Origin: Gallionella sp.
GTDB taxonomy: Bacteria; Pseudomonadota; Gammaproteobacteria; Burkholderiales; Gallionellaceae
Length of the DNA stretch: 46,081 nucleotides
Assembly (NCBI GenBank): GCA_030645535.1
Contig: JAUSNM010000037.1
Coordinates: 1-46,081, forward strand
Direction of reading: 5' to 3'
The notes under the pieces: model-generated
What the model was told of the DNA's origin: nothing
The model's database searches: none
What the model saw: only the letters and a program-made list of their open reading frames with translations
Made by a program: the position numbers and the translations under genes
Shown: one piece after another, positions 34,229 to 45,373 of the stretch
Layout of the letters: each line of letters starts with the position of its first letter
Position numbering within the stretch: position 1 is the first letter of the stretch

Positions 34229-34501
34229 TTGGGAAAAATATTTTACTGGCGGACACACAGCCGTCTATCAGATCCCCTGGTTGATCATACCGGCATCGAA
34301 GGGTTTGCTGTTAAGGGCGCAGAAGCTGCCCATCGCCCGGATGACATCATCAACAGGTATAGGCGGGCGGCTGAGATGCAGATACCCGAGTCAGGCTCCT
34401 GGAAACAATTTTCAGGAGTCGGCGGGCCATTCGTGGTACTGGTTATATTGATGAAGGAAAAATATAGCCGCGTTTACAGCCGGATCAATTCGTTCCCCTG
34501 A
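34229..34501 (+). CDS. Doubtful 90-codon ORF after slyX
   Basis: The frame uses a TTG start and ends just before a strong terminator-like hairpin. The C-terminus has a hydrophobic stretch (GVGGPFVVLVILMKEKY). No family is recognised and there is no clear ribosome site, so it may be a non-coding 3' region or a decayed gene. Otherwise 34194-34504 holds nothing I can name. Confidence 0.25.
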   Translation: MGKIFYWRTHSRLSDPLVDHTGIEGFAVKGAEAAHRPDDIINRYRRAAEMQIPESGSWKQFSGVGGPFVVLVILMKEKYSRVYSRINSFP

Positions 34502-34504
34502 AAT

Positions 34505-34531
34505 AAAAAATCCGCTCAGAGCGGATTTTTT
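34505..34531. terminator. Bidirectional intrinsic terminator
   Basis: AAAAAATCCGC and GCGGATTTTTT form an 11-base-pair stem with a TCAGA loop. Each strand gives a U-run at the 3' side. It lies 20 bases beyond tRNA-Pro on the minus strand and after the slyX region on the plus strand, so it can end both. Confidence 0.85.
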
Positions 34532-34551
34532 ATTTCTTGCAATTACTTTAT

Positions 34552-34628
<77 letters not shown>

Positions 34629-34671
34629 AAGCCGGCTATTATAACAGAGCGATCGGCTGTTTGAAGAATTT

Positions 34672-35073
34672 TTACGCGTTTAACAGCGCGATGATGTCAC
34701 GAATTTCACGTTTCAAGAAGGCGACATCCATTCCCGATGCAGAGTCCGTGGCTGCTGAAACTCTGCCAGTCACTTCCACAGGTTCGACCGAATTATTGGA
34801 TCCGCGTGTACCGTCGAGACGGTTGCGTGCGCCGCTGATGGTAAAGCCCTGCTCATACAGCAATTCACGGATGCGGCGTATCAGCACTACTTCATGATGC
34901 TGATAATAGCGTCGATTGCCGCTGCGCTTGACGGGGTTAAGCTGTGTAAACTCCTGCTCCCAGTAACGCAGCACGTGCGCCTTCACCCCGCATAACTCGC
35001 TTACTTCACCGATGGTGAAATAACGTTTGGCGGGGATAGGAGGGAGTACCGAATTAGGCGTATGGTGTTCCAT
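34672..35073 (-). CDS. MerR-family transcriptional regulator
   Basis: The 133-residue protein has an N-terminal MerR winged helix ([41 protein letters not shown]) and a short C-terminal helix. The cysteines and metal-binding loop of CueR/ZntR types are missing, so it is the metal-independent MerR-like gene that commonly follows ihfA in betaproteobacteria; its targets are not known. It overlaps ihfA by 20 bases, so it is coupled to it. Confidence 0.9.
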   Translation of the reverse strand: MEHHTPNSVLPPIPAKRYFTIGEVSELCGVKAHVLRYWEQEFTQLNPVKRSGNRRYYQHHEVVLIRRIRELLYEQGFTISGARNRLDGTRGSNNSVEPVEVTGRVSAATDSASGMDVAFLKREIRDIIALLNA

Positions 35074-35365
35074 GATACGACTTTTCCACCAGGGTCTTCA
35101 GCTTCTGACTAGGGTGAAATGTCACCACGCGGCGTGCTGAAATCGGAATCTCGATGCCCGTCTTGGGATTGCGCCCGGGACGTTGCGGTTTGTCACGCAG
35201 TTGAAAATTACCGAAACCTGATAATTTTACGCTTTCGCCCTGCTCCAACTGCACACGGATTTCCTCAAAAAATGCTTCCACCATATCTTTGGCTTCGCGC
35301 TTGTTCAATCCGACCTTGGCAAACAGCAAATCCGCCAGTTCAGCTTTTGTTAATGTTGTTATCAT
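35054..35365 (-). CDS. ihfA: Integration host factor alpha subunit
   Basis: IhfA pairs with IhfB to bend DNA sharply at specific sites. The 103-residue protein shows the HU/IHF fold: [44 protein letters not shown] (with the intercalating Pro in the beta arm) and [13 protein letters not shown]. The ATG at 35365 is preferred to one at 35371 because AAGGG lies 6 bases before it. It lies 9 bases after the pheT stop, the usual pheST-ihfA arrangement. Confidence 0.96.
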   Translation of the reverse strand: MITTLTKAELADLLFAKVGLNKREAKDMVEAFFEEIRVQLEQGESVKLSGFGNFQLRDKPQRPGRNPKTGIEIPISARRVVTFHPSQKLKTLVEKSYHGTPYA

Positions 35366-35374
35366 AATCATCCC

Positions 35375-37732
35375 TTACATGCGCAATTGCGCGCCCTGCT
35401 TGTTCAATACGTCCACCAACAGCGAAATGACAGGCTCTATCTCGGCATCGGTGAGTGTTTTTTGAGTATCTTGTAACGACACGCGGAATGCAAGGCTTTT
35501 TTTACTCGGTTCCACCCCTCGGCCGCGATATACATCAAATAAAACAACTTCCTGCACATACGGCGCATTGATTTGCAGCATGGTATCGAGCAAAGTTTGC
35601 GCACTGACACACTCATCCACCAGCACAGCCAGATCGCGACGCACCGGCAAAAATTTGGCTATCTCGGTCATGTGCGGAACCTGAGCCTGCATTAGCGCGC
35701 CTAACTCGACCTCGAACCAGACACATGCTTGCGCCATATCGTATTGCTGCTGCCAATGCGGATGCAGCTCGCCTATCCAGCCCACAACCTTACCGGCACA
35801 GTAAATTTGCGCCGAGCGTCCAGGATGCAGGGCCGGATGACTGGCCGCAACAAAACGCAACACCTGCGGGGCGAACAGCGATTCCAGATCAGCCTTCACG
35901 TCGTAAAAATCTACCGGTTTAGCGGCAGCTCCCCATTGCTCCGGCAGGCAGGCACCATAAGCGATACCCGAAAGACGCTGAGTTTGCACGTAATTATTTT
36001 CTGCTTTGGCGAAACAGGCCCCCGCTTCGAACAGACGCACGCGCGCTTGTTTGCGATTGAGGTTGAAGCGCAAGGCTCCCACCAAGCCGACTATCAGAGA
36101 GCTGCGCATCACGGCCAGATTGCTGGCAATCGGATTTTGCAACGCTACCGGGTTGTCGTTGCCGCACAGGTCACGCTCGACCTGCTCTTCGACGAATGCA
36201 TAGCTGACGATTTCCTGATAGTCGCGCGCGACCAGCGTTTGCTGAATACGCGCCAATGGTCGCTGCGATTCGCTGTATGGCAACATGGTCAACGCGGCTT
36301 GCGGTGCTGATGCCGGAATATTGTCATAGCCATACAGGCGGGCGATTTCTTCGATCAAATCTGACTCGATGGATAAATCGAAGCGAAAGCTGGGTGGCAG
36401 CACGCTGAAATCATCGCCGCTCGCCGTGAATTCAAATTGCAGGCGATTGAATATGCCGGATATTTTCTCGTTATCAAGCGCAACACCCAGCACACGGGCT
36501 ACACGCGAGACACGCAAGCTAATCGCAGCACGAACAGGCATTTCACCGCGAACCTCGCTGATCTCCCCGACACTGCCGCCGCAGATTTCAAGCAGCAATT
36601 GCGTGGCGCGTTCCAATGCCTGACGTGTCGCTGCGAAATCCACACCGCGCTCGAAACGGAACGAAGAATCCGTTGCAAGGCCGAAGCGCCGCGCACGACC
36701 TGCGATTGCATCGGGATGGAAGAAGGCCGCTTCCAGAAACACGCTTTGCGTACTCGCGTCAACGCCGCTGTCCGCACCACCCATGACACCCGCCAATGCC
36801 AGCACGCGCGCATCATCCGCGATCACCAGCACGTCTTTATCCAAAACAACCGCCTGACCACCCAGCAAGGTCAGCGCTTCATCCTGACTGGCAGGACGCA
36901 CCGTGATGCCGCCGGTGAGCTTTTCCGCATCAAAGGCGTGCATCGGCTGGCCCTGTTCCATCATCACGTAGTTGGTGATATCCACCACGACGTTGATCAA
37001 GCGCAGTCCGCTGCGTTCCAGGCGACGCTGCATCCAGACCGGTGTCTGAGCCTTCGCATTCACGCCGCGAACCAGACGCCCACAGTACAGCGGACAAGCC
37101 TCTTTATCTTCAACCACCACCTGCAATTGTTCGGCGAGGGTGACAGGCTGCGCTACTATCGCGACTGGCTGTAATTGACTGCCGGTCAGCGCCGCGACTT
37201 CGCGCGCGACGCCCTTCATGCCGGAACAATCGCTGCGATTGGGCGTCAATTTCAGGGTAAACAGCTTGTCATCCAGATCGAGATACTCGCGCACCGTCTG
37301 ACCGACGGGCGCATCCACAGGCAGCAACCACAGTCCGTCGCTCTCGGTAGCCAGCCCCAGCTCAACCGCGGAACACAACATGCCGAACGAGGCAATACCG
37401 CGCACCTTGGCCTGTTTGATCTTGAAGTCACCGGGCAGCACCGCACCGATACGCGCGCAAGGAACTTTGATACCGACTGCCACATTAGCTGCGCCGCACA
37501 CAATCGTCAGTGGCTCGGCCTCGCCCACATTTACCTGACAGACGTTCAGACGATCAGCATCGGGATGCTTTTCAACCGACAATACTTCGGCTACCACCAC
37601 GTTGTTGAACGCAGGCGCTACCGGCGCCAAGTCCTCGACTTCGAGGCCCGCCATCGTCAAAACATGACCCAGCTCATCGCTTGTCAGGTCAGGATTAACC
37701 CAGGTTCTTAACCAGTTTTCAGAAAATTTCAT
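35375..37732 (-). CDS. pheT: Phenylalanyl-tRNA synthetase beta subunit
   Basis: The 785-residue protein begins MKFSENWLRTWV. It has the tRNA-binding-like EMAP domain (HPDADRLNVCQV), B3/B4 editing domains, B5 domain, the catalytic-like core (RLYGYDNIP) and the C-terminal anticodon-binding FDX domain (VLFDVYRGRGVEPSKKSLAFRV). It forms the alpha2-beta2 enzyme with PheS. The ATG at 37732 gives the usual length and is 10 bases after pheS; an earlier in-frame ATG lies inside pheS. Confidence 0.97.
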   Translation of the reverse strand: MKFSENWLRTWVNPDLTSDELGHVLTMAGLEVEDLAPVAPAFNNVVVAEVLSVEKHPDADRLNVCQVNVGEAEPLTIVCGAANVAVGIKVPCARIGAVLPGDFKIKQAKVRGIASFGMLCSAVELGLATESDGLWLLPVDAPVGQTVREYLDLDDKLFTLKLTPNRSDCSGMKGVAREVAALTGSQLQPVAIVAQPVTLAEQLQVVVEDKEACPLYCGRLVRGVNAKAQTPVWMQRRLERSGLRLINVVVDITNYVMMEQGQPMHAFDAEKLTGGITVRPASQDEALTLLGGQAVVLDKDVLVIADDARVLALAGVMGGADSGVDASTQSVFLEAAFFHPDAIAGRARRFGLATDSSFRFERGVDFAATRQALERATQLLLEICGGSVGEISEVRGEMPVRAAISLRVSRVARVLGVALDNEKISGIFNRLQFEFTASGDDFSVLPPSFRFDLSIESDLIEEIARLYGYDNIPASAPQAALTMLPYSESQRPLARIQQTLVARDYQEIVSYAFVEEQVERDLCGNDNPVALQNPIASNLAVMRSSLIVGLVGALRFNLNRKQARVRLFEAGACFAKAENNYVQTQRLSGIAYGACLPEQWGAAAKPVDFYDVKADLESLFAPQVLRFVAASHPALHPGRSAQIYCAGKVVGWIGELHPHWQQQYDMAQACVWFEVELGALMQAQVPHMTEIAKFLPVRRDLAVLVDECVSAQTLLDTMLQINAPYVQEVVLFDVYRGRGVEPSKKSLAFRVSLQDTQKTLTDAEIEPVISLLVDVLNKQGAQLRM

Positions 37733-37742
37733 GGCGATATTC

Positions 37743-38920
<1,178 letters not shown>

Positions 38921-38962
38921 ACAAATGCTTTTTATAGAATAAGTACACCATTACACAACGAA

Positions 38963-38989
38963 AAAAAGGGAGCGATTCGCCCCCTTTTT
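38963..38989 (-). terminator. Intrinsic terminator after rplT
   Basis: AAAAAGGGAGCG and CGCCCCCTTTTT pair with one A-C mismatch around an ATT loop and give U-runs on both strands. It lies 35 bases after the rplT stop, ending the thrS-infC-rpmI-rplT unit. Confidence 0.8.
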
Positions 38990-39023
38990 AATTACGCAGT
39001 CAAATGCAGACTGCGAGGCTCAA

Positions 39024-39383
39024 CTATGCAGCGAGACTTGCCTTAGCTTGCTCAACGAAGTGGGCAAATGCAGCCTTATCGAAAATAGCAATGTCAGACA
39101 AGACCTTACGATCCACTTGAATGTCCGCTTTCTTCAGGCCATTCATGAATACGCTGTATGGCATTCCGAATTCACGTGCAGCTGCATTGATACGTGCAAT
39201 CCACAGAGTGCGGAACTGACGCTTCTTCTGGCGACGATCGCGATAGGCATATTGCCCGGCTTTCATCACTGCTTGTTTGGCTACACGGTATACATTCTTG
39301 CGGCGACCACGGTAACCCTTAGCCTTGGCTAACAGTTTCTTGTGCGTTGCACGGGCTACGACTCCACGTTTTACTCTTGGCAT
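39024..39383 (-). CDS. rplT: 50S ribosomal protein L20
   Basis: The 119-residue basic protein has the L20 hallmarks: [56 protein letters not shown] and the C-terminal helix. It binds 23S rRNA early in assembly and in many bacteria represses its own operon. It lies 10 bases after rpmI, and GGAG lies before the ATG. Confidence 0.98.
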   Translation of the reverse strand: MPRVKRGVVARATHKKLLAKAKGYRGRRKNVYRVAKQAVMKAGQYAYRDRRQKKRQFRTLWIARINAAAREFGMPYSVFMNGLKKADIQVDRKVLSDIAIFDKAAFAHFVEQAKASLAA

Positions 39384-39393
39384 GGTCTACTCC

Positions 39394-39591
39394 TTATGCG
39401 TAAGGCATCATGGCGCGAACCGATGCTTTGTTGGTTGCGTGAACTTCAGTCGTACCGCGCAGTTGACGTTTGCACTTGGTGGTCTTCTTGGTCAGGATGT
39501 GGCGTTTGAACGCACTTGCGCGCTTGATACTGCCGCCAGGGCGAACGACGAAGCGTTTTTTTGCTCCGCTTTTGGTTTTCATCTTAGGCAT
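39394..39591 (-). CDS. rpmI: 50S ribosomal protein L35
   Basis: The 65-residue basic protein starts [14 protein letters not shown] and ends in the usual Ala/Met-rich tail, the length of the family. AAGGAG precedes the ATG. It stands between infC and rplT in the conserved order. Confidence 0.98.
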   Translation of the reverse strand: MPKMKTKSGAKKRFVVRPGGSIKRASAFKRHILTKKTTKCKRQLRGTTEVHATNKASVRAMMPYA

Positions 39592-39726
39592 AACTACTCC
39601 TTAAGTTATGGTGGGAGGTGTTTTCCGACTGGAAAAACTTGTTACCCCATACACCACTTATTTTCGGGGATCTGCTTACTACATCTTCCTGATCAGCCCC
39701 TGCTATCAGAAAAATAAAACCACTTG

Positions 39727-40254
39727 TTATTTCTTCAATGCCGCTTTAGGTGACAATACCATCACCATCTGACGACCTTCCATCTTGGGAAACTGCTCAA
39801 CCACGGCAAATTCTTCCAGGTCATTTCTGACGCGTTCAATCAGGCGCATACCGATTTCCTGATGGGCCATTTCACGGCCGCGAAAACGCAGCGTAATCTT
39901 GGTCTTGTCGCCGTCATTCAGGAATTTAATCAAATTGCGCAACTTGATGTTGTAGTCGCCCTCATCCGTTCCCGGACGAAATTTGATTTCCTTAACCTGA
40001 ACCTGCTTCTGCTTGAGCTTGGCCTCGTGTTGCTTCTTGCTTTCGGCATATTTGAATTTGCCGAAATCCATGATGCGACAGACCGGAGGATCCGCCATAG
40101 GCGAGATTTCAACCAGATCCAGTTCCGCTTCACCAGCCAGACGCAACGCTTCTGTACTGGACACGATCCCGAGGGGTTCTTTATCTGCTCCAATGAGTCG
40201 CACCTGTGGTGCTGTAATCATCTCATTGAGGCGCTGTAATTTATTTTGTGCTAT
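39727..40254 (-). CDS. infC: Translation initiation factor IF-3, unusual start codon
   Basis: IF-3 checks the initiator tRNA and start codon on the 30S subunit. The protein has both domains, with [45 protein letters not shown] and [10 protein letters not shown]. The ATG at 40221 (164 residues) would cut off the conserved N-terminus [11 protein letters not shown], which is open upstream. GGAG (40263-40266) is 8 bases from an ATA codon (40252-40254) and 2 bases from ATT (40258-40260). infC usually starts with a rare ATT used for self-control, so a non-ATG start is expected; I give ATA by spacing but cannot exclude ATT. Confidence 0.9.
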   Translation of the reverse strand: MAQNKLQRLNEMITAPQVRLIGADKEPLGIVSSTEALRLAGEAELDLVEISPMADPPVCRIMDFGKFKYAESKKQHEAKLKQKQVQVKEIKFRPGTDEGDYNIKLRNLIKFLNDGDKTKITLRFRGREMAHQEIGMRLIERVRNDLEEFAVVEQFPKMEGRQMVMVLSPKAALKK

Positions 40255-40278
40255 TGGAATGTCTCCGTATCGGAAAAA

Positions 40279-42192
40279 TTAAACCGTGCTGCCCGATTTG
40301 ATTTCTGACTTAAAACGCTCGATTAAATCTTCCAGCGTCATTTGTCCGAGATCTTCACCACTACGGGTACGCACGGCAATCAATCTTCCAGCGACTTCCT
40401 TATCACCAACAATGAGTTGATATGGAAGTTTCTGCAAGCTATGTTCGCGGATTTTATAGGTAATCTTCTCATTGCGCAAATCCAATTGCACACGAATGCC
40501 CGCGTCTTGCAATAAACGACCGATTTCCCGTGCATATTCCTCCTGCGCCTGAGAAATGTTCATCAATACGGTCTGTACCGGCGACAGCCACAACGGGAAG
40601 GCGCCTGCGTGATGTTCGATCAGAATACCGATGAAGCGCTCCATCGAACCTAAAATGGCGCGATGCAGCATCACAGGCGGCTTACGACTGTTATCCTCAT
40701 CGACAAATTCTGCGCCCAGTCGCACTGGCAGGTTAAAGTCCAGCTGTATGGTGCCGCACTGCCACAAACGATCCAGACTGTCTTTCAGCGTGAATTCGAC
40801 CTTTGGACCGTAAAACGCGCCCTCGCCTGGCTGAACATCATAAGCCAGCTGGTTTTGCTGCAAAGCCGCAGCCAGCCCTGCCTCCGCCTTATCCCAGGTT
40901 TCATCGGAACCCACGCGCTTTTCCGGACGGGTCGACAACTTGACGATCACCTCAGTGAAGCCGAAATCGCGATACACCTCGTTCAGCATCACGATGAAGC
41001 TCGACACTTCAGCCTGCACCTGCTCTTCGGTACAGAAAATATGCGCATCGTCCTGCGTAAATCCGCGCACCCGCATCAGGCCGTGCAAGGAACCGGAGGA
41101 TTCATTGCGATGGCAGGAACCAAACTCGGCCAGGCGCAACGGCAAATCTCGATAGCTGTGCAGGCCGTGATTGAAAATCTGCACATGCCCTGGACAGTTC
41201 ATCGGTTTCACCGCGTAGTCGCGATTCTCCGACGCGGTGGTGAACATGTTGTCGCGGTAGTTTTCCCAATGCCCGGACTTCTCCCACAGCGTTCTGTCCA
41301 TGATGGTCGGGGTGCGCACTTCCTGATAGTCGTGCTCGCGAAACTTCCCGCGCATGTATTGCTCGACTTCCTGCCATAGCGTCCAGCCTTTGGGATGCCA
41401 GAACACCATGCCGGGCATGGTGTCCTGCATATGAAACAAATCCAGCTGTTTGGCCAGCTTACGGTGATCGCGCTTCTCGGCCTCTTCCAGCCTGTGCAAA
41501 TAGCCTTCGAGTTCTTCCTTCTTGGCCCAGGCTGTGCCGTAAATACGCTGCAGCATCTCGTTCTTGGAGTCGCCGCGCCAGTAAGCGCCTGCCAGTTTCA
41601 TCAATTTGAAAACCTTGAGCTTACCGGTGGAAGGCACGTGCGGGCCGCGACACAAGTCGGTAAAGTTACCTTCGGTGTAGAGAGATACATCCTGATCGGC
41701 GGGGATGGATTCAATGATCTCGGCCTTGTAGTGTTCGTTGATACCCTTGAAGTAGGCTACCGCCTCATCGCGCGGCAACACGCTGCGCACGACAGGCAAA
41801 TCGCGTTTAACGATTTCCGCCATGCGCTTCTCAATTGAGAGCAAATCTTCAGGCGTAAAAGGACGATGATAGGAAAAGTCGTAAAAGAAACCGTTCTCGA
41901 TCACAGGCCCGATGGTCACTTGCGCATCCGGAAACAATTCTTTCACAGCGTGCGCCATCAAGTGAGCCATGGAATGGCGGATGATCTCGACGCCCTCTGC
42001 ATCCTTGTCGGTAATGATCGCAAGTTGCGCATCCTGAGTGATCAGATGAGAGGCATCGACCACCTGACCGTCCACACGACCGGCCAGCGTGGCACGAGCC
42101 AGACCCGCTCCGATATTCCCCGCCACTTCGGCAACCGTGACAGGCTGATCAAAACTGCGCTGCGAACCATCCGGCAAAGTAATAATAGGCAT
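40279..42192 (-). CDS. thrS: Threonyl-tRNA synthetase
   Basis: The 637-residue product has TGS ([14 protein letters not shown]), editing ([16 protein letters not shown]), catalytic ([10 protein letters not shown] with the zinc Cys, [14 protein letters not shown]) and C-terminal anticodon-binding domains (YARE...RIQLDLR-type). It charges tRNA-Thr and edits Ser-tRNA-Thr. ATG 42192 is preferred: GGAAG lies 6-7 bases upstream and the conserved TGS start follows. A longer frame to 42321 is only intergenic. It is the first gene of the thrS-infC-rpmI-rplT unit. Confidence 0.97.
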   Translation of the reverse strand: MPIITLPDGSQRSFDQPVTVAEVAGNIGAGLARATLAGRVDGQVVDASHLITQDAQLAIITDKDAEGVEIIRHSMAHLMAHAVKELFPDAQVTIGPVIENGFFYDFSYHRPFTPEDLLSIEKRMAEIVKRDLPVVRSVLPRDEAVAYFKGINEHYKAEIIESIPADQDVSLYTEGNFTDLCRGPHVPSTGKLKVFKLMKLAGAYWRGDSKNEMLQRIYGTAWAKKEELEGYLHRLEEAEKRDHRKLAKQLDLFHMQDTMPGMVFWHPKGWTLWQEVEQYMRGKFREHDYQEVRTPTIMDRTLWEKSGHWENYRDNMFTTASENRDYAVKPMNCPGHVQIFNHGLHSYRDLPLRLAEFGSCHRNESSGSLHGLMRVRGFTQDDAHIFCTEEQVQAEVSSFIVMLNEVYRDFGFTEVIVKLSTRPEKRVGSDETWDKAEAGLAAALQQNQLAYDVQPGEGAFYGPKVEFTLKDSLDRLWQCGTIQLDFNLPVRLGAEFVDEDNSRKPPVMLHRAILGSMERFIGILIEHHAGAFPLWLSPVQTVLMNISQAQEEYAREIGRLLQDAGIRVQLDLRNEKITYKIREHSLQKLPYQLIVGDKEVAGRLIAVRTRSGEDLGQMTLEDLIERFKSEIKSGSTV

Positions 42193-42281
42193 TCTTTTTC
42201 TTCCAATAAACGATGATGACAACATGGCCCGGATCCGGGCAACCGCGAATTGTCCCACAGTCACTCCCCAAACACCAGATA

Positions 42282-42389
42282 TCAGGATGCAGGATGCGGG
42301 ATACAGCAAAACCAGAAGCACAGCCCCTCCTGAATCCTGAATCCTGAATCCTGAATCCTGATTTCTGATTCCTGCATCCTACATCCTGA
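42282..42389. repeat. Inverted repeat flanking a TCCTGAA tandem array
   Basis: Arms at 42282-42302 and 42368-42389 are inverted copies with about two mismatches (TCAGGATGcAGGATGC type). Between them lie at least four perfect tandem copies of the heptamer TCCTGAA, followed by a degenerate copy (about 42335-42367). The element sits between divergent thrS and the sensor kinase. Confidence 0.8.
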
Positions 42390-42436
42390 AATATATAGTA
42401 AGCTTAACCATTCCTAACTCATAGCCAGCCTAACTA

Positions 42437-43771
42437 ATGTCAGGAACTGTCTCGCACATCGAACCTGTCGCGGATATCTCTCGCGAAGCGGCAGCGCAAC
42501 GCTCACCACAGCTGCCGCCCGTACAGCAATGCTCCGCATCCGACGCGACCTCACTTGCCGCCGCACTGCAAGAGCAGGAGTGGAGTGCCATTTTATGCGA
42601 CAAAAATGAACTGGATCATTATTCATTCCTGGACAGTCTGCCCGGCATGGCTTGCCAGATCAAACTCGACAAACAAGGTACGCTGCACTTCCCCTATGTC
42701 AGCGAAGGGTGCGTTGACCTGCTCGGCATAACCCAGCCCGCATTGCAACAGAATCCGAATTTATTGATAAATTGCCTGCATCCTGACGACGCTGCCGCCT
42801 TCTGGCAGAGCATGCGCCTGTCCGCCGCTCAAGCCACGCCCTGGAATTGGGAAGGACGCATCGTTTTACAGCCAGGCGGGCTTGCCCGCCCCCTCTCCCC
42901 ACCTCTCTCCCGCGCTGCAGACGAGGGGGAAAACGACTCAAAAAACGAGTCTCACACTGACGAAATCAAATGGGTCAATCTGCGGGCGAAACATCATGAA
43001 ACCAATCTCGATGGCACGGTCTGGAAAGGTTTTATGGTCAATATCACCCCGAACAAACAGGCCGAAATTGAACTTGAACACTCACGGCAGCGCCTGTGCG
43101 AACTCTCGGCTCACATAGAAAGCATCAAGGAAGAAGAGCGCACGCGCATCGCACGGGAAATTCACGATGAAATAGGCGTGCTGCTGACCGCCCTGAAAAT
43201 GGATTTAGCCTGGGTGGCGAAACGCTTGCCCTCCGGCAACAGCGCGCTACAGGAAAAAACGCAGGACATGGCCACCTTGCTGGACACAGCAGGAAAAGCG
43301 TCCAACAATCTGGTACACAGTCTGCGTCCGGGCTCTCTCGATTGTTTTGGCATCGTCGCGGCGATTGAAATAGAAGCCGGTGAATTCACCAAGCGCACCG
43401 GCATCCCCTGCAACATCATCAAATCAAGTGACGATATCGAGGCATCAGACGAGCTATCCATCACGCTGTTCCGGGTATTTCAGGAAACCTTGAACAACAT
43501 CATGAAACACGCAGGGGCGCGGCGAGTAGTAGTGCAAATTCTGAAAACCGGCACAGAACACGATAAAAAACATATTGAGCTTATCGTATCGGATGATGGC
43601 TGCGGATTTGACGAGACGGCACAAAACAAACCGCGCTCATTCGGTTTGCGCGGCATACAAGAGCGTATCAGCCAACTGGGCGGCAAGGTGACAATCGCAA
43701 GCGATCCCGGGAAAGGCACGAAAATTGCGGTGCGCCTGCCGATCAAGGACTCAGACCGCAAAGCGGGTTAA
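42437..43771 (+). CDS. PAS sensor histidine kinase of the HisKA_3 (NarL-partner) class
   Basis: The 444-residue soluble protein has a PAS domain (about 60-205, with LHPDD), a dimerisation helix with the phospho-acceptor H243 (IAREIHDEIGVLLTALKMDL) and a short HATPase (FQETLNNIMKHA, SDDGCGFD, SFGLRGIQERI). This class normally phosphorylates a LuxR-type response regulator, but none is next to it in the window. Residues 148-176 (LARPLSPPLSRAADEGEN...) interrupt the PAS domain and are encoded by CT-rich repeat-like sequence. It is convergent with zorC at only 9 bases. The ribosome site is weak. Confidence 0.88.
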   Translation: MSGTVSHIEPVADISREAAAQRSPQLPPVQQCSASDATSLAAALQEQEWSAILCDKNELDHYSFLDSLPGMACQIKLDKQGTLHFPYVSEGCVDLLGITQPALQQNPNLLINCLHPDDAAAFWQSMRLSAAQATPWNWEGRIVLQPGGLARPLSPPLSRAADEGENDSKNESHTDEIKWVNLRAKHHETNLDGTVWKGFMVNITPNKQAEIELEHSRQRLCELSAHIESIKEEERTRIAREIHDEIGVLLTALKMDLAWVAKRLPSGNSALQEKTQDMATLLDTAGKASNNLVHSLRPGSLDCFGIVAAIEIEAGEFTKRTGIPCNIIKSSDDIEASDELSITLFRVFQETLNNIMKHAGARRVVVQILKTGTEHDKKHIELIVSDDGCGFDETAQNKPRSFGLRGIQERISQLGGKVTIASDPGKGTKIAVRLPIKDSDRKAG

Positions 43772-43780
43772 GGTTAAAAA

Positions 43781-45364
43781 TTAGTTCAGGCTAGGATAAG
43801 TCGGACGGTACCAGGCATGCTCTTCCGCCGAATAGGAGAACCCCCAGCCTTGCAATACTGACCAGACTTGCCGACCGTATTGATCGTGATTGGCCGGGCG
43901 TATCCACTGGCTGCCGCTGCGCAGTTCTTCATAGTCACACTGATACTTCCGGCAAAATGCCGCAATGGCATTTTCGCTCGCACCCAGCTCCTGAGCGAAT
44001 TTTCCTTCCCAGGTCAGCTGCTCGTCATCCTGATGCCGCAACGGTTTGGATACCCGCGCAACGTCAACGTCTTGGGTAATATCATTGACGCTAATCGCAC
44101 CGATATCGACCCATCCTTTGCCGAAATAAAACGAAGGAGTTCCCTGCCGGGTATCGTAAAAGTAAGCCACGTTGTTTTCGCGATTAAATTCCACAACGTG
44201 ATGATGCTTGAACTGCATAATGCAGGTGTGCACACCGTGCTTTTCTTCGGTGAGCTTGGCAACCAGGCCTTTTGCATGACTGCGGAATTTATATAAAGCC
44301 ATATTCCCCGTCGCATAGGCTTCCCGCCCCAGCGCAAAGTACATGCCAGTCAAATCTTCACTGTAAAGATCCCAGAAATTCAAGCGACGCGGATTCGCCT
44401 TATCGTCGTTGGACAAGAGAGTAAAAAACTCACTCAGCAGTTGACGCCGGAGCCAGTGCCCCAGCATTGCACGGGCCTCTGTGCCGCATTGCCATTGGTG
44501 TGCCGCCAGCCATGGATTACCCCAAAGCCCCACCGCAAAATCCCTGAGCTGAGCGTGAATAGCACGGTCTTTACACCTGGCATAGCGATCCAGCAGAATC
44601 TGTAAACCCGTTGCGGCGAACAGCGGATAGTCATTCAAAAGCAGCAAGAGGCTATCCAGATAGTCTTTGAACGTCGAGTCATCCATACGCCCAGCCGCCA
44701 TGAGCGGCGCCATGACCAATTGCCGCACCAGCCAGGATCCGCCATCAAGTTCAAGACGCTCACAAATCTCGTCAAAAACCGACCAGTCACCCTGCAATAG
44801 CTGCGCCTCTATGGACAACCCGGGATGTTCGCTCAGCAGTTCGGGGTACTTGGCCAACGCGCCGAGCCAATCCGGGGTAAATTCGCCAATTACGAATGAA
44901 GCCAGATGTTTTGCCAGAAACCCTCTCAGCGTCTCCCGATTAGCGCGCCCGGTCATGCTGTTAGCCGGCGAATCCGGATCATAAGAGAAGTAGCTGTTCA
45001 GCAGCCCCCGATAAAGCTTGCGAAAGGTTCGCCGCTTGTCCTTATAGCGATCGACATAGTCGAGCAATTTCTCGAAAAGCTCACGATTTTCAATCAAACG
45101 ATCGGCGTCGCCACCTTGTGTGCAGCCATAGCAAACCAGACGTATCTGACGCAACCCTTTAAGGTTCTTATTGTACCGATAGGCCAGAAGGGCGTCCTCT
45201 ATGGTGCCCAGAGGCACATCTTCAAGCTGAGAAGACCCCTTGACCCACTCCCGCAGCCGGGATTTTTCATTAAGCATCTGCAGCGAATCGCCCGGGCGTA
45301 TCCTGGCGAGCGCCACCTGATTGAGGGCGCGCAAGGTACTTTGCAGTTTCTCCAGCACATCCAT
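43781..45364 (-). CDS. zorC: EH_Signature domain protein, ZorC-like (Zorya anti-phage defence)
   Basis: This 527-residue soluble protein resembles ZorC: a helical N-terminal region (KLYRGLLNSYFSY, WLGALAKYPELL) and a C-terminal domain with FWDLYSEDLTGMYFALG, then CIMQF..HHVVEFNRENNVAYFY, which fits the EH_Signature fold (conserved Glu and His). In Zorya, the ZorAB motor senses phage entry and ZorC/ZorD act on DNA. It is 9 bases after the ZorB-like gene with AGGA before its ATG. zorD, normally next in type I, is not present: the following gene is on the other strand. Family assignment is from memory of motifs and strongly supported by the ZorB neighbour. Confidence 0.78.
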   Translation of the reverse strand: MDVLEKLQSTLRALNQVALARIRPGDSLQMLNEKSRLREWVKGSSQLEDVPLGTIEDALLAYRYNKNLKGLRQIRLVCYGCTQGGDADRLIENRELFEKLLDYVDRYKDKRRTFRKLYRGLLNSYFSYDPDSPANSMTGRANRETLRGFLAKHLASFVIGEFTPDWLGALAKYPELLSEHPGLSIEAQLLQGDWSVFDEICERLELDGGSWLVRQLVMAPLMAAGRMDDSTFKDYLDSLLLLLNDYPLFAATGLQILLDRYARCKDRAIHAQLRDFAVGLWGNPWLAAHQWQCGTEARAMLGHWLRRQLLSEFFTLLSNDDKANPRRLNFWDLYSEDLTGMYFALGREAYATGNMALYKFRSHAKGLVAKLTEEKHGVHTCIMQFKHHHVVEFNRENNVAYFYDTRQGTPSFYFGKGWVDIGAISVNDITQDVDVARVSKPLRHQDDEQLTWEGKFAQELGASENAIAAFCRKYQCDYEELRSGSQWIRPANHDQYGRQVWSVLQGWGFSYSAEEHAWYRPTYPSLN

Positions 45365-45373
45365 CCGGTTATC

